From Tissierellia bacterium (GTDB taxonomy: Bacteria > Bacillota > Clostridia > Tissierellales > Peptoniphilaceae): a DNA stretch of 64,000 nucleotides. Positions within the stretch are counted from its first letter, which is position 1. Each line of letters starts with the position of its first letter. Below, piece after piece: positions 43,461 through 52,538 of the stretch. The notes under the pieces were generated by a model that ran no database searches, was not told the DNA's origin, and saw nothing but the letters and a program-made list of their open reading frames with translations. The stretch is taken from the NCBI GenBank assembly GCA_030535395.1, contig JAUNLK010000001.1, positions 124,001 through 188,000 of the forward strand. The letters are read 5' to 3'. A program made the translations under genes and the position numbers.

Positions 43461-43864
43461 CGCAGCATCAAATCCGTATCCGGGGAGGACTCCTCCGCCT
43501 TCACTTCCACAATGACCCGCTGGGGCAGGCAGACGATCATCTCGCCCGGCAGGTGTACCGGGGCCGTGTGTACGCAGATCTGATCCCTGCAGTCCGATGC
43601 CAGCATGTGTACCCCATCCTCCTCAAAGGCCACCACATTGGCCCCGCCAATGCCCTCAATGTGTCGCTCCCCCGCCTCCAGACGCTCCTCCCAGGGGATC
43701 CGCTCAATCTCTTTGCCATCCACTTGGATGGAAATATATTTAGCTTGGCTGTCCTCCCCCATGGCCAGGAAAGTGGCGGCCCAAATGCCCAGGGCCAGGG
43801 CCACAATGGCCAGTGCAATGAGGTAGTCACCCAATAGAAATTTCAAATGTTTTCTTTGATTCAT
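43457..43864 (-). CDS. NusG domain II-containing membrane-anchored protein
   Basis: A 135-residue protein with an N-terminal membrane helix (about 12-33) and an extracytoplasmic NusG-II type beta domain (HMLASDCRDQICVHTAPVHL with two conserved cysteines, then LPGEMIVCLPQRVIVEV). Such proteins are commonly encoded with Gx transporters, ApbE and Rnf components and are suspected to help flavin- or redox-linked transport; no activity is proven. First gene of the wall-elongation operon, just below the rnf terminator. Confidence 0.85.
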   Translation of the reverse strand: MNQRKHLKFLLGDYLIALAIVALALGIWAATFLAMGEDSQAKYISIQVDGKEIERIPWEERLEAGERHIEGIGGANVVAFEEDGVHMLASDCRDQICVHTAPVHLPGEMIVCLPQRVIVEVKAEESSPDTDLMLR

Positions 43865-43884
43865 CCTTCACTCCAGTCCCGTTT

Positions 43885-43893
43885 ATTATACCA
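43885..43893 (-). promoter_or_regulatory. Extended -10 promoter before the NusG-II gene
   Basis: The minus strand reads TGGTATAAT, identical to the extended -10 element before gls24. The -35 region is weak. It lies between the rnf terminator and the first gene of the Gx/maf-radC/mre operon. Confidence 0.6.
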
Positions 43894-43928
43894 CAGGAAA
43901 AAACGGGAGACCCTGGCCCCTGGGCAAC

Positions 43929-43956
43929 AAAAAAGCAGACCCAAAAGGGCCTGCTT
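43929..43956 (-). terminator. Terminator of the rnf operon
   Basis: A 10-bp stem (one G-U pair), 43933-43942 with 43947-43956, loop TTTT, followed on the minus strand by a T-rich run. It begins 14 bases after the rnfB stop. Confidence 0.9.
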
Positions 43957-43969
43957 CTTACAGACAGAA

Positions 43970-44869
43970 CTACTTCGCTTCTTCAGCCTTTTTGGCCGCT
44001 TCAGCTTGCGCCTTCTTGGCGGCGGCAGCCTCTGCCTGTTTTGCTTTTTGACGCTCACGGAGTTTTTCCACCCGCTCGGGATACTCGGTGAAAATAGCAT
44101 TGGTGGGGCACTTGGCCGCACAAATGCCGCAGTTGATGCACTTGTCGTAGTCGATGCGAGCCAGATTGTCCGTCACGTGGATGGCATCCTTGGGACAGTT
44201 GCGCTCACAGAGGCCACAGGCAATACATCCAATGCTGCAGTTGACCCGAACCACTTTTCCGGGATCGTGACTGGAGCACTTGACTTCGGTCTTCTGATCG
44301 TAGGGCATCAGGCCGATGATGTTCTTGGGGCAAATCTCAATACATTTTTTACAGGCCACGCATTTTTCCTTGTCCACAATGGCGACCCCATTGACCACGT
44401 GAATGGCGTCAAACTCACACACATTCACGCAGCTGCCCCCGCCGAGACAGCCGGCGGAACAGCTCTTGTTGCCCTGGGCAAAGTCGTTCATCAGGCGACA
44501 GTCCACAAATCCGTGGTACTCGTATTTATTTTCAGCCTTGTCACAGTCCCCTTGGCAGCGCACCACGGCCACCTCACGGACCATATTGCCGGCATTGACG
44601 CCCATAATGGCGGAGACTTCCTCGGCCACTTCCTGGCCCCCAATGGCGCAACCATTGGTGGGGGCATCTCCGGCGGCTACGGCATTGGCCAGACCTTCAC
44701 ACCCGGGAAAACCACAGGCACCACAGTTGGCGCCGGGGAGGGCATCCAGGATTCGAACCACCCGCTCGTCCATTTTTACCGCAAATACTTGACTGGCTAT
44801 GGCGAGGGCCACACCGAAGATGAGTCCGATGACGCCCAGCATCAAGACGGCACTCAATACATTATTCAT
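43970..44869 (-). CDS. rnfB: Rnf complex subunit B (multi-cluster ferredoxin)
   Basis: Takes electrons from ferredoxin into the membrane-bound Rnf complex. After one N-terminal helix (about 7-30) comes the Fe-S domain GANCGACGFPGCEGLANAV, then SCSAGCLGGGSC, and three CxxCxxCxxxCP-type clusters: CVACKKCIEICP, CSIGCIACGLCERNCP and CINCGICAAKCP. The tail is Ala/Lys-rich and charged. 299 residues and the cluster number match Clostridia/Acetobacterium RnfB. It is the last gene of rnfCDGEAB. Confidence 0.97.
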   Translation of the reverse strand: MNNVLSAVLMLGVIGLIFGVALAIASQVFAVKMDERVVRILDALPGANCGACGFPGCEGLANAVAAGDAPTNGCAIGGQEVAEEVSAIMGVNAGNMVREVAVVRCQGDCDKAENKYEYHGFVDCRLMNDFAQGNKSCSAGCLGGGSCVNVCEFDAIHVVNGVAIVDKEKCVACKKCIEICPKNIIGLMPYDQKTEVKCSSHDPGKVVRVNCSIGCIACGLCERNCPKDAIHVTDNLARIDYDKCINCGICAAKCPTNAIFTEYPERVEKLRERQKAKQAEAAAAKKAQAEAAKKAEEAK

Positions 44870-44878
44870 GTACGCCTC

Positions 44879-45454
44879 CTATACTAAGCCTTGGAAACCG
44901 GAGAAGGCAATGGCCATCAAACCGGCGCTGACCAGGGCAATGGGTACACCTTGCATGGGCTTGGGCACGGGGATCAGCTCCAGGCGTTCCCGGAGGGAAC
45001 TCAGGAGGATCAGCGCCAGGGCAAAGCCCACGGAGGCACCAAAGCCACTGAAGATGGTTTCAATTAAGTTGTATTCGTTTTGGATGTTCAGCACCGTCAC
45101 ACCCAGTACCATACAGTTGGTGGTAATGAGGGGCAGGAAGACACCCATGGCGGAATAGAGGGCCGGAGAGGATTTTTTTATGAACATTTCTACAAACTGT
45201 ACCAGAGAGGCAATGACCAGAATAAAGGCAATGGTCTGTAGATACTCCAGTCCCAGGGGAACCAAGAGGAAAGTTTGCAACAGCCAAGTAATGGCCGATG
45301 CAATGACCACAACGAAAGTTACGGCCACGCCCATCCCGGCGGCGGTTTCCGTTTTAGAGGAGACCCCCAGGAAGGGGCAGATCCCCAAGAACTGTGCAAA
45401 GATGTAGTTGTTTACCAGTATGGTGGAAACAAGTATGGTAAGTATGCTTTCCAT
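44879..45454 (-). CDS. rnfA: Rnf complex subunit A
   Basis: A 191-residue membrane protein with six helices. NNYIFAQFLGICPFLGVSSK near the N-terminus contains the Cys that together with RnfE's forms the membrane [2Fe-2S] site. RnfA and RnfE are inverted-topology homologues. It overlaps rnfE by one base. Confidence 0.97.
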   Translation of the reverse strand: MESILTILVSTILVNNYIFAQFLGICPFLGVSSKTETAAGMGVAVTFVVVIASAITWLLQTFLLVPLGLEYLQTIAFILVIASLVQFVEMFIKKSSPALYSAMGVFLPLITTNCMVLGVTVLNIQNEYNLIETIFSGFGASVGFALALILLSSLRERLELIPVPKPMQGVPIALVSAGLMAIAFSGFQGLV

Positions 45455-46056
45455 TAGGACCTCCCGCTTCTACGACTCATGAGTTCGCGGTAACCGGCAA
45501 TCAAAAGCCCCAAGAGGACGAAGGCCCCTGCGGGAGATGTGAGAAAGCCAAAACCGGGATAAGATTCGGGGAAAATATTGAAGCCCATGAGGGTGCCAAA
45601 ACCAAAGAGCTCACGGATGATGCCCATGCTCACGGCAGCCAGGGTGTAGCCCAGGCCGGTTCCGAGACCGGAGACCATGGAGGGGATGAGCTTATTGGTG
45701 TAGGCAAAACCTTCAGCCGAACCGAGAATACAGCAGTTCACCACGATGAGGGGAAGGAAGATCCCCAGGGCATTGTAAACTACGGGAGAATAGGCCTGAA
45801 GGAACATCTGAACCATGGTTACAAAGGTTGCAATGACCACGATGAACACGGGAATACGAATTTCCTTGGGAATCACATGGCGGAGCAAGGACACCACGGT
45901 GTTGGACATGATGAGCACGAATGTTACGGCTGCCCCCATGGCAATGGAGTTGGTCAGGGAGGTGGTCACCGCAAGAATGGAACACAATCCAATGAGTTGC
46001 ATGAAGATTGGATTGTTTTTGAAGATACTGCTAAAAAATACTTTACTTAGACTCAT
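45454..46056 (-). CDS. rnfE: Rnf complex subunit E
   Basis: A 200-residue homologue of RnfA. FKNNPIFMQLIGLCSILAVT near the N-terminus and LPLIVVNCCILGSAEGFA in the middle carry the conserved cysteines. The C-terminal LLIAGYRELMSRRSGRS is basic and cytoplasmic. It lies nine bases below rnfG. Confidence 0.97.
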   Translation of the reverse strand: MSLSKVFFSSIFKNNPIFMQLIGLCSILAVTTSLTNSIAMGAAVTFVLIMSNTVVSLLRHVIPKEIRIPVFIVVIATFVTMVQMFLQAYSPVVYNALGIFLPLIVVNCCILGSAEGFAYTNKLIPSMVSGLGTGLGYTLAAVSMGIIRELFGFGTLMGFNIFPESYPGFGFLTSPAGAFVLLGLLIAGYRELMSRRSGRS

Positions 46057-46065
46057 ACGAACCCC

Positions 46066-46647
46066 CTAGCCCTGCAAAATCTCATCATAGGCCGGTAGCA
46101 GCATGTTGAGGCTATCTAGAATTCCGGCGGTGGAAACCGTGGCACCGGAGATGAGCGGTACGTCGTTCTCTCCAGGGGCACCGACGGCTCCGTTGACCTG
46201 ACCATCGGCAAAACTCTTGTTTTGGAACAATTCGTAGTATGCGGGCTCTTCAATTTGCGCCCCGATACCGGGAGTTTCTGCGTGTTGAATATTGCGGAAA
46301 CCTGCAATGGTCTTGTCCACCCTGAGGGCAATGGCATTGCTCATGCCGCCGCCATAGCCATTGGCCGTAAAGGTGATACCGTGACCCACGACTTCGCCAC
46401 CCTTGGTGACGACAAATATATCGGTGATATTGGGATACTTCTCAATGATGGCCATCTTCACAGCCTCATCCATGGGCTCGATGGCATCGGCCTCGTCCCC
46501 GAAGATTTCCGTGAAGGCGCCAGTGGTTTTTTGGAACTCCATTTCAGCGATAATGGGTGCGGTTTGCCCGTTGATGAGGGCCAAAACCAGCCCTGCAACT
46601 GCGGAAAATATAAGTAAAACAGCGCCTAGGCGAATGTAGTTTTTCAT
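46066..46647 (-). CDS. rnfG: Rnf complex subunit G (FMN-bound)
   Basis: A 193-residue protein with one N-terminal helix and an extracytoplasmic FMN-binding domain. SGATVST at 167-173 is the site at which FMN is linked to the last Thr by the flavin transferase ApbE. GYGGGMSNAIALRVD and TPGIGA are further family blocks. ApbE is not in this window. It directly abuts rnfD. Confidence 0.97.
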   Translation of the reverse strand: MKNYIRLGAVLLIFSAVAGLVLALINGQTAPIIAEMEFQKTTGAFTEIFGDEADAIEPMDEAVKMAIIEKYPNITDIFVVTKGGEVVGHGITFTANGYGGGMSNAIALRVDKTIAGFRNIQHAETPGIGAQIEEPAYYELFQNKSFADGQVNGAVGAPGENDVPLISGATVSTAGILDSLNMLLPAYDEILQG

Positions 46648-47607
46648 TTATTTTCCCTCCCCATAAGCTTTTTCAACGGTGAATTTGTCAATCAAGGGGC
46701 TGGCTACATTCATCAGAAGGATGGAATAGCTCACACCCTCTGCCATGGAGCCCTTGAGACGAATCACAGCCGTCAGTAGACCACAGCCAATGGCGAAGAT
46801 GATCTTGCCCTTGCTGGTCATGGGAGTAGAGGAATAGTCCGTGGCCATGAAGATGGCACCCAGCATCAGTCCGCCACCAAAGATTTGATAGGGCAAAAGA
46901 CTGGTGTCCACGCCCAAAATCAGGAAGAAGACTGCAGCGGTGGCAATGTAGATGACGGGCACTTTCCAGTCAATGACTCTGCGAACCAATAAGTAGATAA
47001 ATCCAATGAGAAGCAGCACGGCACTGGTTTCCCCAATGACCCCTGCAATGTCCCCGGTGATCATCCGCTCCACGGAGGGAAGGGCGCCCAGGCTGGAACC
47101 CTCTTTCATAATGCCCAGGGGCGTAGCCACACTGGCACCATCGGGATTGACATAGGCGGTCATGAGGCTGGGCCAAGCGGCCATACACATGGCACGAGCG
47201 GCCAGGGCGGGGTTGACGAAGTTGCCCCCGATGCCACCAAAGAGCTGCTTTACGATGATAATGGCGAATACGCCCCCCACAATAATTAAGTACCAGGGCG
47301 CCGTTGCCGGGAGGTTCATTGCGAAGAGAATCCCGGTGACCACCGCGGAAAGATCGCGGATTTGAATTTCCCTGCCGGTGGCCTTTTGGAAGATGTACTC
47401 CGATGCCACACAGGAAAGAATACTGAGAACATAAATAATGGCTGCTTTTGCTCCAAAATAATAGATGGAACCGATGACAGCTGGCAACAGGGCAATAATG
47501 ACATCCAGCATGATGCGCTGAACGGTGTCATTGCTGCGAATGTGTGGTGCCATTTGTACAAACGGATCTCGAGACAAAGCAGTTGTCGTTTTGTTGCTGT
47601 TGTCCAT
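46648..47607 (-). CDS. rnfD: Rnf complex subunit D (FMN-bound)
   Basis: A 319-residue polytopic protein, NqrB-like. VNPDGASVATPLG near residue 155 is the covalent-flavin loop with its terminal Thr. GGIGGNFVNPALAARAM and FGGGLMLGAIFMATDYSSTP are hallmark segments. It forms the Na+- or H+-translocating core with A, E and G. It lies eight bases below rnfC. Confidence 0.97.
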   Translation of the reverse strand: MDNSNKTTTALSRDPFVQMAPHIRSNDTVQRIMLDVIIALLPAVIGSIYYFGAKAAIIYVLSILSCVASEYIFQKATGREIQIRDLSAVVTGILFAMNLPATAPWYLIIVGGVFAIIIVKQLFGGIGGNFVNPALAARAMCMAAWPSLMTAYVNPDGASVATPLGIMKEGSSLGALPSVERMITGDIAGVIGETSAVLLLIGFIYLLVRRVIDWKVPVIYIATAAVFFLILGVDTSLLPYQIFGGGLMLGAIFMATDYSSTPMTSKGKIIFAIGCGLLTAVIRLKGSMAEGVSYSILLMNVASPLIDKFTVEKAYGEGK

Positions 47608-47615
47608 AGTCCCCC

Positions 47616-48944
47616 CTACTTCCTCTTATTTGCCATGACTTCTCTCTTGGCCAGTTTCACAGAACTTGCCAAGGGACGCTTGGCCGGACATACAAAGGAA
47701 CAGATGCCGCACTCCATACATTGATCGGCCTTGAAGGTGGTGCAAACATCGATGCGTCCCCGCTCAATGGCTGCGTTAATCCGAGTTGGATTGATATTTG
47801 CCGGGCAGTGATCGATGCAGCGATCACATTGAATACAGGGAGAGCTGGTGGCTTTGGTGTCGATCTCTTCCTCGGTCAGGGCCAGAATGCCCGAAGTGGT
47901 CTTGGTGATGGGGGCATTGGTGTCGAAGACGCTCTTACCGGTCATGGGACCGCCGCAGACGATGTCCACCACCCCGTCTTTGACGCCACAGAAGTCCAGA
48001 ATGTCCTGAACCCGGGTGCCCACGGGAACCAAGAGGTTTTTGGGATTTTGAATGCCGCTCCCGGAGACGGTGAGTACCCGCTCAATGGAGGGCATGCCGG
48101 TCTTCACCAGATCGTAGAAGGCCACGGCCGTTTGGATATTGGTGAGGAAGACCCCTACATTGTTGGTAACGCCCCCTGGGGGAACGATTCTGCCCACAAC
48201 GGCTTCCGATTGACGCTTACTGTCCCCTTGGGGGTACTTGGTCTTCATAACGGAAACCTTGAGCTTGGGATTCATATTTTGTATGTACTCTTGAGAAACT
48301 TGGACGGCATCGGGCTTGTTCTCCTCGATGGCGATATAGGCCTCGTCCGTATTGTAGAGCTTGGCAAAGAGATCCAAGGAACCGATGACCGAAGTGGCCT
48401 CCTCCACCATCATCCTGTGGTCACAGGTGAGGAAGGGCTCACACTCCGCCCCATTGAGGACCACCACATCCAGTGGGGGCTGATCGTTCTTTAACTTTGC
48501 GTGTAGGGGGAAGCCTGCACCACCCATCCCCACGATTCCTGCGGCCTTCACATGGCCCATGAGTTCATCAATGCTCATGGTCTCATAGTTTGCCAAGGGT
48601 TGAATGGATGGATCCAACTCATCGGTTCCATCGTTTTCAATCTCAATGATGTCGGTATAGCGACCATCGGCCGCAAAGTCCTTCACAATGCTCTTCACGG
48701 TTCCCGCCACACTACTGTGAATTGCGGCGGAGATGAAGGCATCGGAACTGCCTATCACCTGACCCTTGAGTACTCGATCACCAACAGCTACTTGCGGCTT
48801 ACAGGGGGCCCCAATGTGTTGGCTCATGGGAATACGCACGAGTTGCGGTGCCGGCAGTTTTTCAATGGGCGCCTTTTCGGTGGCTTCCTTGTATTCATTC
48901 ATATGAACACCGCCAACCTTAAAGGTTACGTTACCATTAGCCAT
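47616..48944 (-). CDS. rnfC: Rnf complex subunit C (NADH-side)
   Basis: The 442-residue peripheral subunit carries the NADH/FMN site, with VGMGGAGFPLHAKL and GAECEPFLTCDHRMM, and two [4Fe-4S] clusters, CIQCDRCIDHCP and CMECGICSFVCP. It is the first gene of the operon, so the order is C-D-G-E-A-B as in Clostridia and Acetobacterium rather than the A-B-C-D-G-E of proteobacteria. ATG at 48944. Confidence 0.97.
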   Translation of the reverse strand: MANGNVTFKVGGVHMNEYKEATEKAPIEKLPAPQLVRIPMSQHIGAPCKPQVAVGDRVLKGQVIGSSDAFISAAIHSSVAGTVKSIVKDFAADGRYTDIIEIENDGTDELDPSIQPLANYETMSIDELMGHVKAAGIVGMGGAGFPLHAKLKNDQPPLDVVVLNGAECEPFLTCDHRMMVEEATSVIGSLDLFAKLYNTDEAYIAIEENKPDAVQVSQEYIQNMNPKLKVSVMKTKYPQGDSKRQSEAVVGRIVPPGGVTNNVGVFLTNIQTAVAFYDLVKTGMPSIERVLTVSGSGIQNPKNLLVPVGTRVQDILDFCGVKDGVVDIVCGGPMTGKSVFDTNAPITKTTSGILALTEEEIDTKATSSPCIQCDRCIDHCPANINPTRINAAIERGRIDVCTTFKADQCMECGICSFVCPAKRPLASSVKLAKREVMANKRK

Positions 48945-49071
48945 AAATCACCTCTGCATTCTGTCACAACGATCCTCTGGGAAGTCCAAGTTATGTCTAA
49001 GATTCCCTCTCGTTGTTTAATTATCGTATATGGTTATACTAACATTACCCTTAGAAAAATACCACAGGATC
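48945..49071 (-). promoter_or_regulatory. rnf operon upstream region, promoter unresolved
   Basis: The 127 bases between the small-RNA terminator and rnfC are AT-rich at their upper end. Possible -10 elements are TATAAC (49033-49038) and GATAAT (49020-49025) on the minus strand; neither has a good -35 at 16-18 bases. The rnf message may start here or result from readthrough of the terminator at 49072-49115. AGAGGTG precedes the rnfC start. Confidence 0.4.
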
Positions 49072-49225
49072 AAAAAAAGATGGGCCCAGAAATTGGAGTT
49101 TTTTTACGGGCCCCACTCCCCCGCCCAGCTTGAAAAATTCAGTGTTTCCACAGCTCTCAGGGCCCCCTCCCTTTCACAACTGCCTAAAACTCGGCCGTGG
49201 CGGGACCCCGAGGGCGTATCGTTTC
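49072..49225 (-). ncRNA. Candidate structured RNA or leader upstream of rnf
   Basis: About 154 bases without a reading frame, GC-rich, ending in a terminator: two GGGCCC arms (49082-49087 and 49108-49114) and then TTTTTTT at 49072-49078. Inside, two 5' foldings compete: CTCGG/CCGAG closing a hairpin (49190-49194 with 49208-49212), or CCCGCC (49199-49204) pairing with GGCGGG (49120-49125) just before the terminator arm. A further pair is CAGTTGT with ACACTG. TATGAT at 49232-49237 could be the -10, but no -35 is clear. I do not recognise it as a known riboswitch, 6S, SRP or RNase P RNA. Confidence 0.5.
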
Positions 49226-49290
49226 TTTCATATCATAGTGGCTTCTTTTCTCCACAAAATACACTCATGGATTCGTTACAAAAAAGGGCA

Positions 49291-49324
49291 AAAAAAGAAG
49301 GTGGAAATGAAATTCCACCTTCTT
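49291..49324 (-). terminator. Terminator of the succinate/propionate operon
   Basis: A perfect 12-bp stem, AAGAAGGTGGAA (49295-49306) and TTCCACCTTCTT (49313-49324), with a six-base loop, is followed on the minus strand by a T run. It lies 19 bases after the AspT-like gene and closes the ten-kilobase operon. Confidence 0.93.
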
Positions 49325-49343
49325 TTTAATGTCTCCCTCTCCC

Positions 49344-50483
49344 CTACGGGAAAAGGATGGAGATGAACTGACTGGACAGTACCACCATGATCAATGCTAT
49401 GGGATAAGTTGCGGCATAGGAGGCCCCCACGGCATCGGAATTGGAGACGGAGACCAGGGCACCCAGAGCGGGTGTGGAGGTCATGCCCCCGGTAATGGAG
49501 CCCAGGGTATCCAGTAGGCCCAGTTTGAAGACTTTCCGGGCTACAAAGTAGCCGATGATCATGGGGATCAGGGTCACCAGTACGCCCATGAAGAAGAGGA
49601 CAATGCCGTTTTCCATGAGGACTTGGATGAGTCCTTGACCCGCTTGGGTTCCGGTCCCCATGAGGAAGAGGATGAGCCCCAGTTCCCGAATGGCTTCCAG
49701 AGTTTTCTTATCTACGGAGAGATCCACGGGGCCAATGTGACCCAGATTGCCAATGACCAGACCCATGATCAAGGGGCCGCCGGAGTTACCCAGGCTGAAG
49801 ACCCCGCCCCCGGGCAGGGGCACTTTGATCTGTCCCAGGAGAATCCCCAGAACGATGGCAACGGCAAAGGCGAAGTAGCCAAATCCGTCGAAGCGGAAGC
49901 TGGCCTTGTTGCCCTCCATGGCTTTGGCCTTCAGGCGGTCAGCGGAGAGAGCTTCCAGTTCTCTAATTTCCTTTTCAATGTCGGCACCGGCGATCTTGGG
50001 GAGAATTTCCACAAAGAGCACCACCCCAATGACCCCAAAGGGATAGGCGATACCGTAGCCAATACTGGCCAGTTCGTCCCCAGTGGCCTCCAGAGCTGCA
50101 GCGAGCCCCGGTGTGGAGGTGAGGGAGCCGGTCATAATGCCAAGGCCCAGTGGGGTGCTGACCCCGAGGACGGTCTTGGAGATGACCATGGTGGCGGCCC
50201 CCAAAAGGATGATGATGATCCCCAGGAGAATGTAGGCCGTAGCCTTGTGCTTAAAGTTGTCCACGAAGACGGGCCCAGCAATGACCCCCACCGCGGCAAC
50301 AAATAGAATCAGTCCGATGTCTTTGATGACACCAGGTACCAAGAGTCCGAAGTGACCAAAGACCAGGGCTACAATGAGGACCCCGGAGGAGCCCAAAGAG
50401 AGCCCCGAGACCTTCACACGCCCGAGGGCGTAGCCCAGAACGATGATTAAGAAGATAATCATCATTTCTGTCATTTTAAACAT
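49344..50483 (-). CDS. AspT-like (AAE family) exchanger, short form
   Basis: A 379-residue transporter with about ten helices in two repeats. Each repeat has the family's signature: GSLTSTPGLAAALEATGD in the first and GGMTSTPALGAL in the second, plus GNSGGPLIMGLVIGNLGHIGP. These are marks of the aspartate-alanine exchanger family (AspT, YidE, YbjL, and the succinate exporter SucE). The usual pair of TrkA-C cytosolic domains (normally between the halves) is missing; only a short charged linker at about 165-195 remains. As last gene of the succinate decarboxylation operon it is a good candidate for succinate uptake, propionate export, or exchange of the two. Substrate is inference. Confidence 0.75.
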   Translation of the reverse strand: MFKMTEMMIIFLIIVLGYALGRVKVSGLSLGSSGVLIVALVFGHFGLLVPGVIKDIGLILFVAAVGVIAGPVFVDNFKHKATAYILLGIIIILLGAATMVISKTVLGVSTPLGLGIMTGSLTSTPGLAAALEATGDELASIGYGIAYPFGVIGVVLFVEILPKIAGADIEKEIRELEALSADRLKAKAMEGNKASFRFDGFGYFAFAVAIVLGILLGQIKVPLPGGGVFSLGNSGGPLIMGLVIGNLGHIGPVDLSVDKKTLEAIRELGLILFLMGTGTQAGQGLIQVLMENGIVLFFMGVLVTLIPMIIGYFVARKVFKLGLLDTLGSITGGMTSTPALGALVSVSNSDAVGASYAATYPIALIMVVLSSQFISILFP

Positions 50484-50510
50484 ATTCTAATACCCCCTTG
50501 CTATCGGGAA

Positions 50511-51707
50511 TTATTGGAACAAGGTCAGCAGAACTCCTGCAGCCACGGCGGAACCAATAACACCGGATACATTTGGACCCATTGCGTTCATGAGGAGGAA
50601 GTTTCCGGGATCGTAGCTTTGACCAACCACATTGGATACGCGGGCGGCCATGGGCACGGCGGAAACTCCGGCAGAACCGATCAGTGGGTTAATTTTATTT
50701 CCTTCACTCAGGAAGAGGTTCATGAATTTAGCCAAGAGTACACCGGTCCCCGTACCTACGGAGAAGGCCACAATGCCGAGACCCATGATCTTCAAGGTGC
50801 CGGCAGTGAGGAAGACTTCCGCAGAAGCAGAGGCCCCCACCCCGAGACCCAGGAGTATGGTCAGGATGTTCATGAATTCATTTTGAGCAGTTTTGGACAG
50901 TCGCTGGGTGACGCCCGACTCTTGAAGCAAGTTCCCGAACATGAGCATCCCAATGAGGGGTGCAGCGGAGGGAAGGGTCAGGGAGACCACCAGAGTGACC
51001 ACTACGGGGAAGATGATCTTCTCAGTCTTGGACACAGGCCTCATTTGAGGCATGCGGATGAGACGCTCTTTTTCCGTAGTCAGCGCCCGCATAATGGGCG
51101 GTTGAATGATGGGCACCAGGGCCATATAGGAGTAAGCGGCCACGGCGATGGGTCCCAGCAGGTGTGGGGCCAGTTTACTGGACAGATAGATGGATGTGGG
51201 TCCATCGGCGCCGCCGATGATCCCTATGGAGCCTGCCTCTGCGCCGTTAAAGCCCAGGAGAATGGCGCCCACAAAGGTGAGGAAGATCCCCAGTTGTGCA
51301 GCGGCCCCCAAAAGGAGGGACTTGGGATTGGCAATGAGGGGACCAAAGTCGGTCATGGCCCCTACCCCCATGAAGATGAGGGGCGGAATGATCCCCTGCT
51401 CGTCCAGCAGGAAGAAGTATCCCAACAGTCCCCCTGGGGATGCCAAGTGGTTGATGTAGTGGATGGAATTGGTTGCCGGATCGGTGGCAATAATTTCCAT
51501 AGTGTTAATTTGATCGGCCATCATCCCCGCCAGGGGCAGGTTGGTGAGTAGCATACCGAAACCTATGGGAAGGAGGAGTAATGGCTCGAAGTCTTTTTTA
51601 ATCGCAAGGTACAGGAGAATACATGCTGCAATGATCATGACGATTTGGCGCCATGTAATTGCAGAAAAGCCTGACGTTGCGGCAAAGCCTGTAATTACCT
51701 CAAGCAT
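50511..51707 (-). CDS. mmdB: Na+-pumping decarboxylase beta subunit
   Basis: The membrane subunit that decarboxylates carboxybiotin and moves Na+ out. The 398-residue protein has about ten helices; [18 protein letters not shown] contains the conserved Asp for Na+ binding, and [12 protein letters not shown] and [16 protein letters not shown] are family blocks. Beta subunits of oxaloacetate, glutaconyl-CoA and methylmalonyl-CoA decarboxylases are alike; the neighbouring alpha subunit and mutase genes point to methylmalonyl-CoA. Confidence 0.95.
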   Translation of the reverse strand: MLEVITGFAATSGFSAITWRQIVMIIAACILLYLAIKKDFEPLLLLPIGFGMLLTNLPLAGMMADQINTMEIIATDPATNSIHYINHLASPGGLLGYFFLLDEQGIIPPLIFMGVGAMTDFGPLIANPKSLLLGAAAQLGIFLTFVGAILLGFNGAEAGSIGIIGGADGPTSIYLSSKLAPHLLGPIAVAAYSYMALVPIIQPPIMRALTTEKERLIRMPQMRPVSKTEKIIFPVVVTLVVSLTLPSAAPLIGMLMFGNLLQESGVTQRLSKTAQNEFMNILTILLGLGVGASASAEVFLTAGTLKIMGLGIVAFSVGTGTGVLLAKFMNLFLSEGNKINPLIGSAGVSAVPMAARVSNVVGQSYDPGNFLLMNAMGPNVSGVIGSAVAAGVLLTLFQ

Positions 51708-51729
51708 GGTTGTGTCCTTTCGTATCCTC

Positions 51730-52119
51730 TTAGCCTACCGTTACCAGGCCATCTCCTGTGTTTACGCTGGAGCCCTTGCTTACGTGTACCGCTTGAACGG
51801 TGCCGTCTTGGGGAGATTTAATTTCATTTTCCATCTTCATGGCTTCAAGGATGAGGAGCACGTCCCCACGCTTTACAGTGTCGCCCTCTTTTACTTTTAC
51901 ATCATTGATGGTACCGGGCATGGGTGCGGTGACGGCACCGGCGCCGGCGGGAGCAGCTGCCTTGGGTGCTGCGGGTTTAGCGGCAGCTCTGGGAGCGGCG
52001 GGAGCAGCCTTGGGGGCCACGGGAGCAGCGGGGGCTGCGGCCACAGAGCCAGTGCCCACTTCCTCTACTTCTACCTCATAGGTAGTACCGTTGACGGTAA
52101 TGTTGAATTTTTTAGACAT
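51730..52119 (-). CDS. mmdC: Biotin carboxyl carrier (gamma) subunit
   Basis: A 129-residue carrier: short beta N-terminus (residues 1-25), an Ala/Pro/Lys-rich flexible linker at about 26-62, and the biotinyl domain with EAMKMEN, Lys95 being the biotin site. The start is the ATG at 52117-52119, five bases from GGAGG; an in-frame ATG four codons up overlaps that site. It ferries CO2 from the alpha subunit to the membrane beta subunit. Confidence 0.95.
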   Translation of the reverse strand: MSKKFNITVNGTTYEVEVEEVGTGSVAAAPAAPVAPKAAPAAPRAAAKPAAPKAAAPAGAGAVTAPMPGTINDVKVKEGDTVKRGDVLLILEAMKMENEIKSPQDGTVQAVHVSKGSSVNTGDGLVTVG

Positions 52120-52138
52120 GGTTTCCTCCATTTAATGC

Positions 52139-52525
52139 TTATTTGTATTCGTAGGCACTGGCCTGGGACCAAGCGGGACGGCTTTGGTCCAGTCTTTGGA
52201 TGCGAGTTACTACTAAATTGGAAGTGGACGTTCCCAGGACCGAGGCCACGGCGGCGGAAATTACCGCCACCAATTGGCCGTCATCCTCTGCTTCCTCCTG
52301 GGGCGCATCTACAATGGCTGCCGCAGGGGCCTGCTCCACTTTTTGGGCGGGTTTTTTGGTGTTGAGGGCTGCCCCCATGATGCGTATGGCAAAGATCAGT
52401 ACGATGAGTACCAAAAATACGATGATCATGGACAGCAGGGTTACAATGAGTCCGCCCACCAACTTTTCACTGAGAGTCAGTGCTGAGGGATCTTTCAGAG
52501 CTTCAATGAGTTGTACGGGATTCAT
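52139..52525 (-). CDS. mmdD: OadG-family delta subunit
   Basis: A 128-residue protein with one N-terminal membrane helix (about 24-52), a Lys/Pro/Ala linker, and a small C-terminal segment (LVVTRIQRLDQSRPAW). This fits the delta subunit that holds the alpha subunit to the membrane in methylmalonyl-CoA decarboxylase. It lies 13 bases below mmdA. No separate epsilon subunit gene is seen. Confidence 0.85.
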   Translation of the reverse strand: MNPVQLIEALKDPSALTLSEKLVGGLIVTLLSMIIVFLVLIVLIFAIRIMGAALNTKKPAQKVEQAPAAAIVDAPQEEAEDDGQLVAVISAAVASVLGTSTSNLVVTRIQRLDQSRPAWSQASAYEYK

Positions 52526-52538
52526 AGATACCTCCTAC

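Noticed and set aside
49072-49225. 6S, SRP or RNase P RNA
   Set aside because: Length and conserved sequences do not fit; the terminal stem of 6S RNA could not be drawn convincingly.
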